Below the pieces are notes generated by a model. That model saw only the letters and a list, made by a program, of their open reading frames with translations. It had not been told where the DNA came from and did not search any database. 64,000 bases of DNA from assembly GCA_021186555.1 (NCBI GenBank), contig JAJKFL010000006.1, positions 38,561,478 through 38,625,477 on the forward strand, given 5' to 3'. Both the position numbers and the translations under genes were made by a program. Of the stretch, positions 1 to 10,800 are shown one piece after another. The DNA comes from Reticulitermes speratus (lineage: Eukaryota; Arthropoda; Insecta; Blattodea; Rhinotermitidae). Every line of letters begins with the position of its first letter. Within the stretch, counting starts at the first letter, position 1.

Positions 1-1916
1 AGTCACTCGTTCAAGTTCAGATGTGTCATCTTCATCACTTTCCTCACCTTCTAATTCCTCGTCTCGGTGTTTTGATAGAATGCTTTCAACAATTTCATCC
101 TCACAATCTTCATTTTCATTGTAACATTCAACATTATTGCCGATACCTTCAAATTCTTCATAGTTCCTAACTTTTTGCACTTCTGAAATGGCTTCATATT
201 CACTTCTGACTGTTTCAGGTATCCCCAAGCCTGAATGCTTCAAACCGCAGTGAGAAAAACAGTTCTGAATTGTCTTACTGCCTATTTCTCGCCAACTATC
301 GGCAACAAACTGTACTGCCTGGAGAAGATTGAACTCACTTCCTTGGCTGTGGAAAATGATGTCAGTAGATTTTCTTCAATCGCATCTAGGATGTGGTTCA
401 CCAACTTTCCGCGGTACAACATCTTCAAATTTTTTATGATTCCCATATCCCTTGCCTGCACCAAGGATGTAGTGTTGACAGAAATTCCAGCTGGATGTTT
501 TTCACACACTCTGAACACTGAGGGTGTGCCATACAATTGTCAAGAATCAGAAGAACTTTTCTTGATTTCCGCGGTAACGCCACATCCCACCTCATTAACC
601 ATTTCTTAAAAATTTCGGAAGTCATCCATGCATTCTTACTAGCACAGTATTCGACCGGTAAACTGTCCATTTTTAGCCACTTAAAGCATCGAGGCTTAGC
701 ACTCTTCCCAATAACCAACAGCTTCTTTTTATCACTTCCTGACATGTTTGAACAGCATAACACAGTTATGCGATCCATTGCTTTCTTAGAACTCAGCAAT
801 TGTACATGCTTGTAGCATAGAGAAGCATCCGGCGTGGCACGATAAAACAGGCCTGTTTCATCAGCACTGTAGATATCATCTGCACAAAATTTCTGAAGTA
901 ATTCGGGTACTTTCTTGGATATCCATTCTTCTGCACCTACAACATCAGCACTATATTTTTCGCCGTGTGCTTTCTTGAATTTAATATCATGCCTACATTT
1001 CCATCGAGACAACCAACCATCTGTTGCTTTAAAATCATCACGACCCAGCTTCTTAGCTAGCTCCTCTGACTTCTTTTTTAACATTGGACCACTGACGCGC
1101 ACTCCTCGTCCAGTTATAATGGAGAACCACTGACGTAGGGCGTCCTCAACGTCAGGATCCTTACCTTCACGCTTCCGTTTTTGGGATGTTCCCTGTTTTC
1201 CATCGTGTGTCCATTCTTCTCGCGGTTTATCTTGCTGGTGTATCAAGCGTGCAATCGTAGATTTCGGTACTCCACAGTTTTCTCTGCCAAACGACGGTGA
1301 CTGGTATTGGACGAATGGCCTATGATTTGGTCCAGTAAGGCAATTTTTTCGGCTAGTGACAAATCTTTACTTGGCATCTTGGTAAGGGTCCCAAACTGTA
1401 TGAAATTAAAAACAAAATTATCAAAAATCAAAGCACTGAAAAATCTCTACACTCCCTGATTCGGCGCCGGCTCACCATGAAAGATGACACAAGTGCAAAC
1501 AACTGACTCTAGTTAGAACTGTTCGCTCTGAGAAGGCAATAATGGGCTGTAGGACCTGAGTCTGTGAGACGAGTGATGAGTCATTCACATGCGTCACTTA
1601 GCTCAGGGAACAAAGTCATAGGAGAAAGAAGAAGCAGAATACGCAAAACCAAGCTCCCTGATGAGCTGATGAGTCGTTTACAAACGTCCACTAGAAGAAT
1701 GAGGAAGATTCAGAGGGAAAATAGAAAGAAGAGGGAGAGTACCAAAACCAGGCTTCCTGCCTGCCACGGTTTTCCTGTCCCAATTAAGCGGCAAGCTGCC
1801 CCAAATAAGCTAAGAAAACCCTGGCAATTTTCTAGATTAGGTTTTGTTCTTTACGATTTGTCCCATATAAATGGCTGCCCCGATTAACCGATGGCCCAAT
1901 TAACCGGAATCTACTG
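1..1916 (-). mobile_element. Tigger/pogo transposon A, decayed, runs off the left edge
   Basis: The minus strand encodes a CENP-B-like transposase in pieces. The N-terminal helix-turn-helix starts at ATG 1377 (SLAEKIALLDQIIG), then a frameshift near 1245, then a long open segment (1246-434) with the CENP-B HTH and DDE core: IYSADETGLFYRA (first Asp) and LLILDNCMAHP (second Asp). The third Asp (RDMGIIKNLK) lies in another frame (536-282). After one more shift the acidic tail continues to position 1. The right terminal inverted repeat CAGTAGATTCCGGTTAATTG (read on the minus strand) ends at 1916 and is followed by TA, the expected target duplication. At least three frameshifts make it inactive. 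Confidence 0.85.
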
Positions 1917-2284
1917 TAGTTGGATGTCAATCTCCATGGAGACTTATGATGCAGATAGGATTGGCAGTACGTGACCCCGTAGCATACGTTGAACGTATTT
2001 CATACACTGACAATAACTGGTTGACTGGGCCACTGCTCTAGTGCTGACAGGTCTAATATGCTGTACAGTACAAACATTGCAGAGAGAGATCATGTCATTC
2101 TGTGCATCATGACCAATGTGACCAAATACAGAATAGACCACCAAGAGTTCGGATCCTCGTAGTATGAGATAAAGGGAGAACAAGCATTTCCAGATATAAC
2201 CCATAGAGGCTACTGCCAGCTGCAAGGACCTCCAGTCCTACAAATCTTGTATTGTTAATGCTATATTCAGGTAATTCAATTTTA

Positions 2285-2790
2285 TGATGTAAGAATGCAG
2301 GGCAAATTCAAACTGTAAAGACTGGTAATAAATCCTTCGAAAGTGTGGCACAGTTCAAATATTTGGGAACCCTAACAAATCAAAGTTACATTAATGAAGA
2401 AATTAAGAGCCGACTGTAGACCAGGAATGCCTGCCATTATTCGGTCCTGGGTCTTTTGTCTTTCTGTTTGATTTCCAAAAATATAAAGATCCAAATCTAT
2501 AGAAATATAATTTTGCTTATTTTATATGGATGTAAAACTTGGTTTCTGCCATTGAGGGGAGCACACAGGCTGAAGTTCGAGAATAGGGTGCTGAGGAATA
2601 TGTATGGACCTAAGAGGAACAAGGAAGAAAATGCACAGCGAGGAACTTCATGATATGCTACACTCCTCAACAAATATTGTCCAGGTGATCAAATAAAAAA
2701 AAAAGAGGTGGGCGGGGCATATGACATGACACTTTTGGCGGCGAGGAGATGTTTTGGTGGGGAAACCTGGAGGAAAGAGCCACTTGTAAG
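2285..2790 (+). mobile_element. LINE reverse-transcriptase C-terminal fragment, part 1
   Basis: Plus-strand frames give SVAQFKYLGTLTNQ, LYGCKTWFLPL, FENRVLRNMYGPKRNKEE and LHDMLHSSTNIVQVIK, the typical C-terminal region of a common insect non-LTR retrotransposon. In-frame stops and shifts are present. It is cut at 2790 by the PLE insertion and resumes at 5626. Confidence 0.8.
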
Positions 2791-2893
2791 TACTTTTTAA
2801 GTGTGACAACATCCCGTTGTGATATAAATATACAAAGGTAAGGACAGTATCACCAGTCACAACAATCTTCATATATTAAGTTGAAATTTATTA

Positions 2894-2940
2894 AGCTACA
2901 TGTTTTGGCTCATCTATAAAATAGCCATCTTCATGCAGTA
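2894..2940 (-). ncRNA. Hammerhead-like motif in PLE1 left flank
   Basis: Inverted partner of 5515-5562 with ATGAAGA core and GGCT...AGCC-type stem II (one bulge). AAAA for GAAA. Confidence 0.3.
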
Positions 2941-3028
2941 AGATACAAATGGAAAATTATACATCTTGCACCTCATCTAGTTTTTGTATTATTAGCGTTG
3001 GGATCTCAACTTTTATATCATAAATATA

Positions 3029-3584
3029 TATTCGGAAAGTAAGTACCGTTAGGCTATTAAAAAAACTGAAATTTATTTTCACAATATGTTATTTTTATCA
3101 GATTCGCCATGCCTTAAACTAATTTTCTACATAGTTTCCACTATTATTAAGGCATTTATCATAACGGGGCACCAGTTTCTGTATCCCCTCCTCGTAGAAC
3201 GTGGCCGCCACTGACCATAGACGGTCGGCCGCTCCGCGGCTCGTCATGCACGTTATCACGACCTTCGTTGAACGTTCTAACCCATTTCCTCACCATTCCA
3301 TCACTCATGGCATTTTCACCGTATACTTCACATATCTGACGATGAATATCAGCCGGTTTCACATTTCCTGCATTCAAAAAACGGATAACAGACCATATTT
3401 CACAGTCGGCGGGGCGCTCGATCATCTTGAACATTTTAAACGCACAGAATACGTAAACACTATCTGCTTTTCTCGTATTGGCGTCTGTGGCTTGCCAATG
3501 AATGAGGGAAGACAGGATGCATGCTCGAAATCACTAACTCAGCGCTGCGGCGGAAATATTCGCAAACGGTACTTACTTTCCGAT
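3029..3584 (-). mobile_element. Internally deleted mariner element
   Basis: Terminal inverted repeats TCGGAAAGTAAGTACCGTT at both ends, TA at the borders. Minus strand 3434-3200 encodes the mariner N-terminal HTH (EIWSVIRFLNAGNVKPADIH, DGMVRKWVRTFNEGR). This is joined directly to the transposase C-terminus in another frame (YRNWCPVMI...). The catalytic DDD middle is missing, so it is a non-autonomous MITE-like deletion product. Confidence 0.8.
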
Positions 3585-4942
3585 TATATATTTGATTTGT
3601 GATGAGCCGAAAATTATTGGGTACAAGATAAATGTATATATTAATAATCAGTTACTAGGTTACGAATATGTGTAGTTATAACAGTATGAATTATAAATTA
3701 TTAAAATTGTTAGAATTATTAAAATTATTAAAACTGGTGCTTCCCAGTAGAATTGTATAGACAATCCACGATGGTGGCCAAGGGGATGTTACATCTTTTT
3801 ATCTCTGTATATATAATTTTGAATGAATGAATGTTCATTCCAACTGACAATATAATTCTGAACTAGAATCTAATAATTTTCTCAACTTTCTAGATATAAC
3901 CAGACCAGGCATCATACACCTTTAAATTTCTCTATTTTTAGAAATCCTACATCTACAGATTGTTTGATAACAAAAGACTCCTGTCATTCCCCCAACCATA
4001 AACTTGCCACACCTAGATGTTTAGTTCATTGCTTGAATTCCTTCCCTTTGAGTTCCATCAACAGGGAAAAGTACGAGTAAATGTCTATTATACAAAATAT
4101 CTTACATAATAACTGCAACCACCTACCTTAATCCAACCCATTAATTATTCCCCTTCGCCCCCTCCAAATAACCTTTCAGAATGTAAAAATTGGGCAATTT
4201 TCTCCTACACAGGTAAAGAAACCACTTTTATTACTAAATTATTTAAACACAAATTTAAAAATAGCATTTCGAACTATGAGCCCTGTAGAATCCAACTTCA
4301 AAAAGAAAGCTCCAATATTGAATAAACCATATTTATTATACTCAAGTGTTTACCAGTTAACATGCCCTGACTGTCACATGGCATATGTTGACCAGACTGG
4401 CAGACATTTTTTAACCCAATATAAAGAACACCTACACTCTTTTCGATATAATACTTCTAATTCAAGTTCCACACAACACCTACTCAACAATAGTTACTCA
4501 ATGGGATCTACAGATAAAATAATGAAAATACTACACGTTTCCAATAAGGGACTGTATCTGGATACTTTAGAAAGATTTTGCATTTCTAACCAAGCTAAAG
4601 AAGGAAATCAAATAAATGACCAACCCACAATCAGCAATAATAAAATCTTTTGACGTCATCACTCAATTCACAATCTCTTTGTAAACCACCCAGCTACCTC
4701 AGTGCTTCCTAACAGTGATGGAGTATGGAGGCTGATGTAGCAACAGGGGACTCAGAAAATCTATCCACACTTATGTAAGTACTAAAGTATATACTGTATA
4801 CACCCCATTACTTAACAACCCGTTTTTACAGTATAATCTAATGTCATCCTTTTACTGATTTATTTCCTTACAGTTAACCCCCATGGAGAGCGACCAACAA
4901 GAAAATAAATAAAACATATGGTATATCTACATAACTACATTA

Positions 4943-5146
4943 GATCTGCACTATTTTGGGATTTTATGCAGTGTAGAATGGTAGTTTCATACTGACGTTT
5001 CGGGACAAGCTATCGGTCCCCTCTTCAAGGGTCAAGCAGTCTTCTTGTACTGCTTGACCCTTGAAGATGGGACCCATAGGTTTTCCCGAAACGTCGGCAT
5101 GAAACTCGCATTTTATGCTGTGTAAAATCTCAAAAGAGTGCAGATC
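4943..5146. mobile_element. Foldback element with hammerhead-like cores
   Basis: Arms 4943-5040 and 5049-5146 are inverted copies separated by 8 bp. Each arm holds ACGTTTCGGGAC...GGTCCC, which read outward gives the motif TTGAAGA, hairpin, GAAACGTC. It belongs to the same family as 20726-20882 and 42355-42531. Confidence 0.7.
5051..5100 (+). ncRNA. Hammerhead-like motif, foldback family
   Basis: CTTGACCC then TTGAAGA, stem II GGGA...TCCC, GAAACGTCGG. A second, inverted core is on the minus strand at 4991-5038 (TTGAAGAGGGGAC). Confidence 0.4.
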
Positions 5147-5514
5147 TCATTTACAATATGGCAGAAGCCTGAAATCATGCAACAACATACATTTTTTAAT
5201 ATTATGTATACAGAGATAAAAAGACGTAACATCCCCTTGGCCACCAACACTGACAAATTTCTACAATTCTACTGGGAAGCACCAATTTTAATAATTTTAG
5301 TAATTCTAACAATTTTAGTAACTTATAATGCATACTATTTTTATGATTATAACTACAAATATTCTTAACCTTTTAACTGATTACTATTATATACAGTTAT
5401 CTTGTACCCAGTAATTTTTGGCTCATCATAAAGCATAGATATATTTTATGACACACAAGTTGAGATCTCACCCCAGAGAAGGTGTAACACGTACAATTTT
5501 CCCTTTGTATCGTA

Positions 5515-5562
5515 CTGCCTGATGATGGCTCTTTTATAGGGGAGCCAAAACATGTAGCTTAA
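5515..5562 (+). ncRNA. Hammerhead-like motif in PLE1 right flank
   Basis: CTGATGA, stem II GGCTC/GAGCC with an 11-base loop, AAAA for GAAA, CATG, TA; stem I only two pairs. Confidence 0.35.
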
Positions 5563-5625
5563 TAAGTTTCAATTTAATTAACATACGAAGATTGTTGTGA
5601 TTGACGATACTCTCCTTACCTTTGA

Positions 5626-5800
5626 CCACTTGTAAGATCTAGGCACAGATGGGAGGACAGTATTAAAATGGATCTTACACACATTGGTTGGGAGGATGTG
5701 GAATGAATTGACTTGGCTGAGGGTAGGAACATGTGGCAAGGCTTGTGAACGCAGTAATGAACCTTTGGGTTCTACAAAATGCAGAGTTTCCTGACTAGCA
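5626..5800 (+). mobile_element. LINE C-terminal fragment, part 2
   Basis: Continues the LINE interrupted at 2790: RWEDSIKMDLTHIGWEDVE then IDLAEGRNMWQGL, the usual end of this LINE protein. The first 11 bases (CCACTTGTAAG) duplicate 2780-2790 and are the target-site duplication of the intervening PLE. Confidence 0.75.
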
Positions 5801-6689
5801 GATGAAGTAAGCTTTTGGTGATTTCAGGCTTCCACCACGATGTAGATGGGATCTGTGCAATATCCCAGAAGAGGGCAATTCCCAAATAAGCTTTTGAATA
5901 AGGAGTCTGCTCCATGGAGTGTGTTGGTTGGTTAGTTAGAATTATGTGCAATTTAGACCATGCATCATGTGCTCAACTCTGTCACTTACTTATCACCTGA
6001 GTAAGTTTTATAACATTTGCTAAGGATGAAAGCTACTGCCCTTATGCATTCCCATTCCCACATTCTTTGATTTCACCTTACAAATATGCACAACTTCCTC
6101 ATGAAACTTACTGAAGGTAGGGACTTGATCCTTTCCTCACCACTGATTAAATGCTTCAAACATTGTAATCTTGCCATACAAATCCACTGTCAGAAGCCTT
6201 CTATCACCATTAACAAATTTACTGCAACATCACGATCACATGCTGAGTTTTATATTGTAGCCCTCATCATTTTCTCTGACATCTCTTATAGCAGTCTACA
6301 TATAGCAGGGAGAAGTTTCATATTTTCCCATTCCAAACTTCCCTTCATGTCTTTTTAAATTTTTGAGCTGATAGGATTCAAGATAGAGATAAGAAAGGAG
6401 AGGAAAGGTTTAAGAAAGTAAGGTACTGTGATGACTTCATACAGGTGACTATCTACTAAATTTCATGGCAACTGGCCATGCATTTATCTGGGGTATTACA
6501 CATCAAGTGTTGCCTTACAAGACTACTTTTCTTTTGTAAACTAGTACAGAAAGCACTACTGCATTCTTCAACCTTTCCAATTCATTATTCACTAATCATC
6601 AGATCTTTCAATGCTACACAATCTGAGCAAATAAACATCATCAAAGGCTCATGCCATTATGTATGCAACATTCAAATAATACAAACATA
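5801..6689. other. No gene recognised
   Basis: Downstream flank of the host gene. A short unit AGGCTTCCACCACGATGTAG and ATATCCCAGAAG at 5828-5872 matches the outer parts of the foldback family; nothing else stands out. Confidence 0.5.
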
Positions 6690-7645
6690 TTTTATTTCCA
6701 ATGTGAAGACATGTTTATGTATATCACAATGCTTAGTTACAAAATGTACTATTTTACACTGTACACAAATTGTTCTAACAAAAGTTGAACATATTTTTTA
6801 AAGACATGAAGCATAAGTGGCAGAGAAAACAGAACAGGCAATGATGCCAGACACTGCAACTGTACACTTTCACAACACTTCAAATTTTACTTCACTGTTA
6901 AAACCATGAACAACTGGTCCCAACATTAGATCTAAGCAGTTTTCTTCATAAGAGGCTGTCCAAATATACAGCTCACCATAAATACAACAAACCAACATGA
7001 AACTTTGCTGTTATAAAAGTATTACAATTTGTTTCTAACGAAATACATAAACTTCATAATTAAACCCATAAACATACTCTGACAGCTGCATGAGACTTTA
7101 ATGTGGGTGATGCTGATTACTTTTACAGCTATGAGGTGAATGGATGGAAGTTGATATATCTGAAATGATTTTAGATTGCATTCAGTAGTACAGGGAGCTA
7201 CATGCTCAGAGATAAAGAACATGGAGCATAAAGCTGATGCCCCATTTCCAGATAGTGCCAGAGAGTGTGGAGCTTTACCACCATTCGCCCATGGTGTGTT
7301 CTACATCAACAACTTCATTTGGAACTGACAAAATTAAAGCATAAGACAAGGGATAAAGTAGTGTGACACAACTCCAAAATATTAATATTAGAAAGAAAAC
7401 CTTGGTTGTAACATTATTTGCATTTTGTTGTTTTTGGTCATTAAAGAAACTACTGTGGGTGACAAAATAATACATACAAAACATACAAAAACACACATAA
7501 TACAACTTTTTGCTGCCTCTCACACCAGCCAAACACATACCATTTTTTGACTCTGCACCAGGACACATAGCAGTTCGCAATATCTGGAAAACTGACCAGT
7601 CACTAGAATTCTTTAAATACCTCTACACACATGAATCTTTCCTGC
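6690..7645 (-). other. Presumed 3' UTR and downstream of the RAP80-like gene
   Basis: No recognised repeat. On the minus strand an ATTAAA variant signal lies at 7102-7097 and an AATAAA at 6696-6691; either could serve as poly(A) signal. The UTR length is a guess. Confidence 0.3.
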
Positions 7646-7836
7646 TTACCACTTCTTCCGCTTCACTTGTTTTTTCTGCTTCCATTTCTTTCTTCTTTCC
7701 CTGACTGGATTTTGTGTAGGGTTTTGTCTAACAGCAGTTGCAACATGAAACTGATGATGATAGTCTATTGCAGAATCATGCTGTACACTTACAGGAATGA
7801 AGCAACGTACTGGGGATGAGGGATCCTCTGTCTCAT
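7646..7836 (-). CDS. UIMC1: Exon 12: terminal exon with basic tail and stop
   Basis: 191 nt from acceptor TTATTGCAG (7838-7837), phase 1, to TAA at 7648-7646. Encodes 62 full codons after the split Asp, ending in the very basic RERRKKWKQKKQVKRKKW. A GT donor-like sequence overlaps the stop (GTG|GTAAGC), but the next AG downstream would give TGA, so the protein ends here either way. The basic tail suits a nuclear or nucleic-acid-associated protein. Confidence 0.7.
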
Positions 7837-10800
7837 CTGCAATAAATGGACATACTACAGTACAGGTTTTCATAAAGTGTGTTCAAATCTCAGAGGGTTA
7901 TATTTTTGTTACAATCATGCATAACTTTATCCTTGATAGTATTTCTACCACATGGCAGTTGCTTTGACCATTCACAAACCTAAATTTTATTACTTAAGTC
8001 TTTAAATAATTTATCTGCACATGACAACAAAGTTCCTTTAATATATTTCCAATCTCAGAATGAATGGTTGCCTGCATTTACTGACACAATTTCCTAATTG
8101 TGATAACTTGCAGCAACAACATTGTTTTCAGTTTTTAAAATTTATAAAGACACTGACTGTAAAATGAGTTTAATTCTCTGTACAAATACTCTTTAGTGAC
8201 ACACTTCTTTTGTTTAACAGTTTCTTCTGATGTCTTTCAATGTGCTGTTTGACACTAAAGGGTCTAGAGACCAAACTTGGACCAAAGGAAACGCTTTACT
8301 ATCACATTCAGTCACATCACACTTCAGTGTCCACCATTCCTGGAAATCTCTTGTACTGTCCTCATTCAGGTAAATGCTGCTTTTCTATAATGCCATTAAA
8401 CCCTGAGTACCCATAACATGCTGACACTCTACTTATCTTCTCATCACATAAAAATAAAACACAATAGAATATACATTCTCTCCACACACTCACTACCACA
8501 TGTTCCATTACCAATGCAACTGGTTATATCATTTACATACATGATTTTTAACTGGTTTTGATTTATAATTTGAAGCTTTCACAGTGACTAAATTCAATAA
8601 CATTTCTTTGATTTATTTGTTGTTACAACACTGACTTGATGGGAAAACAAACTACATGATGGCATGAAATGACATATCTTAAAATGTTTTACAAAAATTC
8701 AGGTAACAGTTTATACTATTCAAGCTTTCACACCACCAGTTACTACTTTCCAGTATGTCCTCATATTTTCTTGTAATGTGCAAAAAATATGTGCTTTACT
8801 TTGTGTAATTAACCTTTATCACGTGGCCTTTAAATCCCAATGTAGCTGCAGATGGCTGGAGTTATTTTCATTGTTAATGTAAGAATATTTTGGAATTAAT
8901 TTTGACTCAACACAGACTAGAAGGCCTAGCAATTGGGTACAGTAATGGTAAGGTTTACCCTGCTTAATTCACACCACACTATGAAAATTTATGAGGAAGT
9001 AGACAGAAAGCTTTACACATTGTTCTTAAACCCTGCACTACATGGGAGTGTGGTCATTTTACTCTGTTCCACGGAAGAACCCTGGACACGTCAGGTAGTA
9101 GACCTCAGAGCCGTATTAAAAAAAGGGGGGAGGGGAGCAGCAAGGGATTTAACATTGAGATGTTATGATAAAGATGTACCAAAAATACTGGCTTTAATTA
9201 AACATTTCCTAACAGCTCTAATGTAACATTATTTAATAACGAAACATGCAACAAAACCTAATCAAGTACTGGTCTATGACTTTAACGCACACTTGACTGT
9301 GCCATATTATTGAAGTGGTTCTTAACACTGTGCTCAAATATGCATTCCAGTCACAGGAAGACGTGCTGAACAGCTTTTGTAACATGATTCAGTATGACAT
9401 AACATTTAATATGCATTTGAGCTTGCTATGAAAACTCAGTAAAGACTGTTATTTCTGGTAAGTCTTAATCTTACTGTCAAACTGTCACAATCCGTTACAG
9501 TCTATGAGTCAAACACATGTTTCTAGGACTTCCCTTTACTCAAAATCACTGAAGTGATGTACCCTGTAGAGTTAACAAAAATTCATTCTAATCGGAAAAA
9601 CCAAGACTGGAAAGATGCAGGCATACAATATTTCTATGTACAAATAATATTTATTGCAATCTTACATTGAAACATCATTCACAGTATGTTCATACCATCA
9701 TAAATGTTGCGTGGTAATCTTCAAATCACGTGCTGTGATTTATTTAAAGGCAGCAACACTGGGGTCGCGTCACCCGCAACTGCCACGACAGCAGTGTGGC
9801 ACAAGCAGCGAATGGTAGGGTGGTTGTTCATGTAATGTGTAGAGACGGTTTTCTGTGTTTTCACATTATTGAGTAGCAAGAGTAACTGTGTGATTACAAG
9901 AACCACAGGGTGTCACAATACAATGAATCAATACTAAACAGGCTACATGCACATCATATACAGGTAAACAATCATATTTTATGCATTTCACTCCTACATG
10001 TTACAGCCAAGCTTGGCCTTCATCAGGGAGTTCAAGCATTTACAAGGGAACTTCATTTTGTATCATCTGACTACTGTAGGTTAAAATAACATCAATACAA
10101 TAATCTAGAATTTGTCTTGCATAGAATTTTGTATAGTTTATCCAATGTTAACACATTGCCAACTGGATGGCCCTTTAATTAAATACTGCCAGTTCCTGGA
10201 CATTTTACACACTTCAAATGTTCAACTCCTCAATATATTCTTACTTACAATTTGACTGTATAGATGATACTCCTGAACCCAGTACTGAAGAAACGGCATA
10301 GTAGAGAGTCTAATAGTTCCTAATTGGTAGTATTTCTCAAACCAAGACCCTCTGAGAAGCAGAACGCAGAATTTACAAATGTATCCAGTTTCACTTCGCT
10401 TCTTTGTGCGGCACGCACTTTACAATGTCAAGCAGGATACTTCTTGCCCTCACCACCAGCAACAATTTTGTCTAGTTTGTGTTTGCTGAAATCCCTTGAA
10501 CAGTCTGCCTGGGGAGTCCTGTTTAGGCCCCCTTGGTATTGGTTGCTTCTCTGGGCATGGCCATTCATCAGAACTGGACTCAGTTGGATTCTGGACTTCT
10601 GATATTCAGGACCTTGCTATCTCGCGCAGGAAGTTCTTGTACTTTACTTCTTTTGTTTGTGTTTAGTGTTTTGTACACAAAAATGCATTGAACAGTGCAC
10701 AGTTTAGCAGATACCTTCGATATCTTCGTTTTCAGTGATTTGTCCCTGTGTCTTCTGTGGTTGTTTATGTCCCCATGGATGGGTGAGCACTATGAGATGA

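Larger units (their letters stand above)
2791..5625 (+). mobile_element. Penelope-like element 1 with inverted flanks
   Basis: Flanked by an 11-bp direct repeat CCACTTGTAAG (2780-2790 and 5626-5636). The left flank (2791-3028 and 3585-3815) is an inverted copy of the right flank (5205-5625), each with a hammerhead-like motif. Between them on the plus strand is a decayed PLE reading frame: the RT thumb region (about 3922-4130; TSTDCLITKDSCHSPNHKLA) and a GIY-YIG-type nuclease domain (4276-4653; VYQLTCPDCHMAYVDQTGR, CPDC zinc-knuckle-like start). Stops occur near 4080 and 4130. It was later hit by a mariner derivative (3029-3584) and a foldback (4943-5146). Confidence 0.8.

Noticed and set aside
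1564..1887. 107-codon Arg/Lys-rich plus-strand frame
   Set aside because: It lies between the Tigger transposase start and its terminal repeat, so it is untranslated transposon sequence; no match to a known basic protein.
8933..9226. 97-codon plus-strand frame as a small gene
   Set aside because: No recognised domain, start context or splice partners, and it lies inside an intron of the minus-strand gene.
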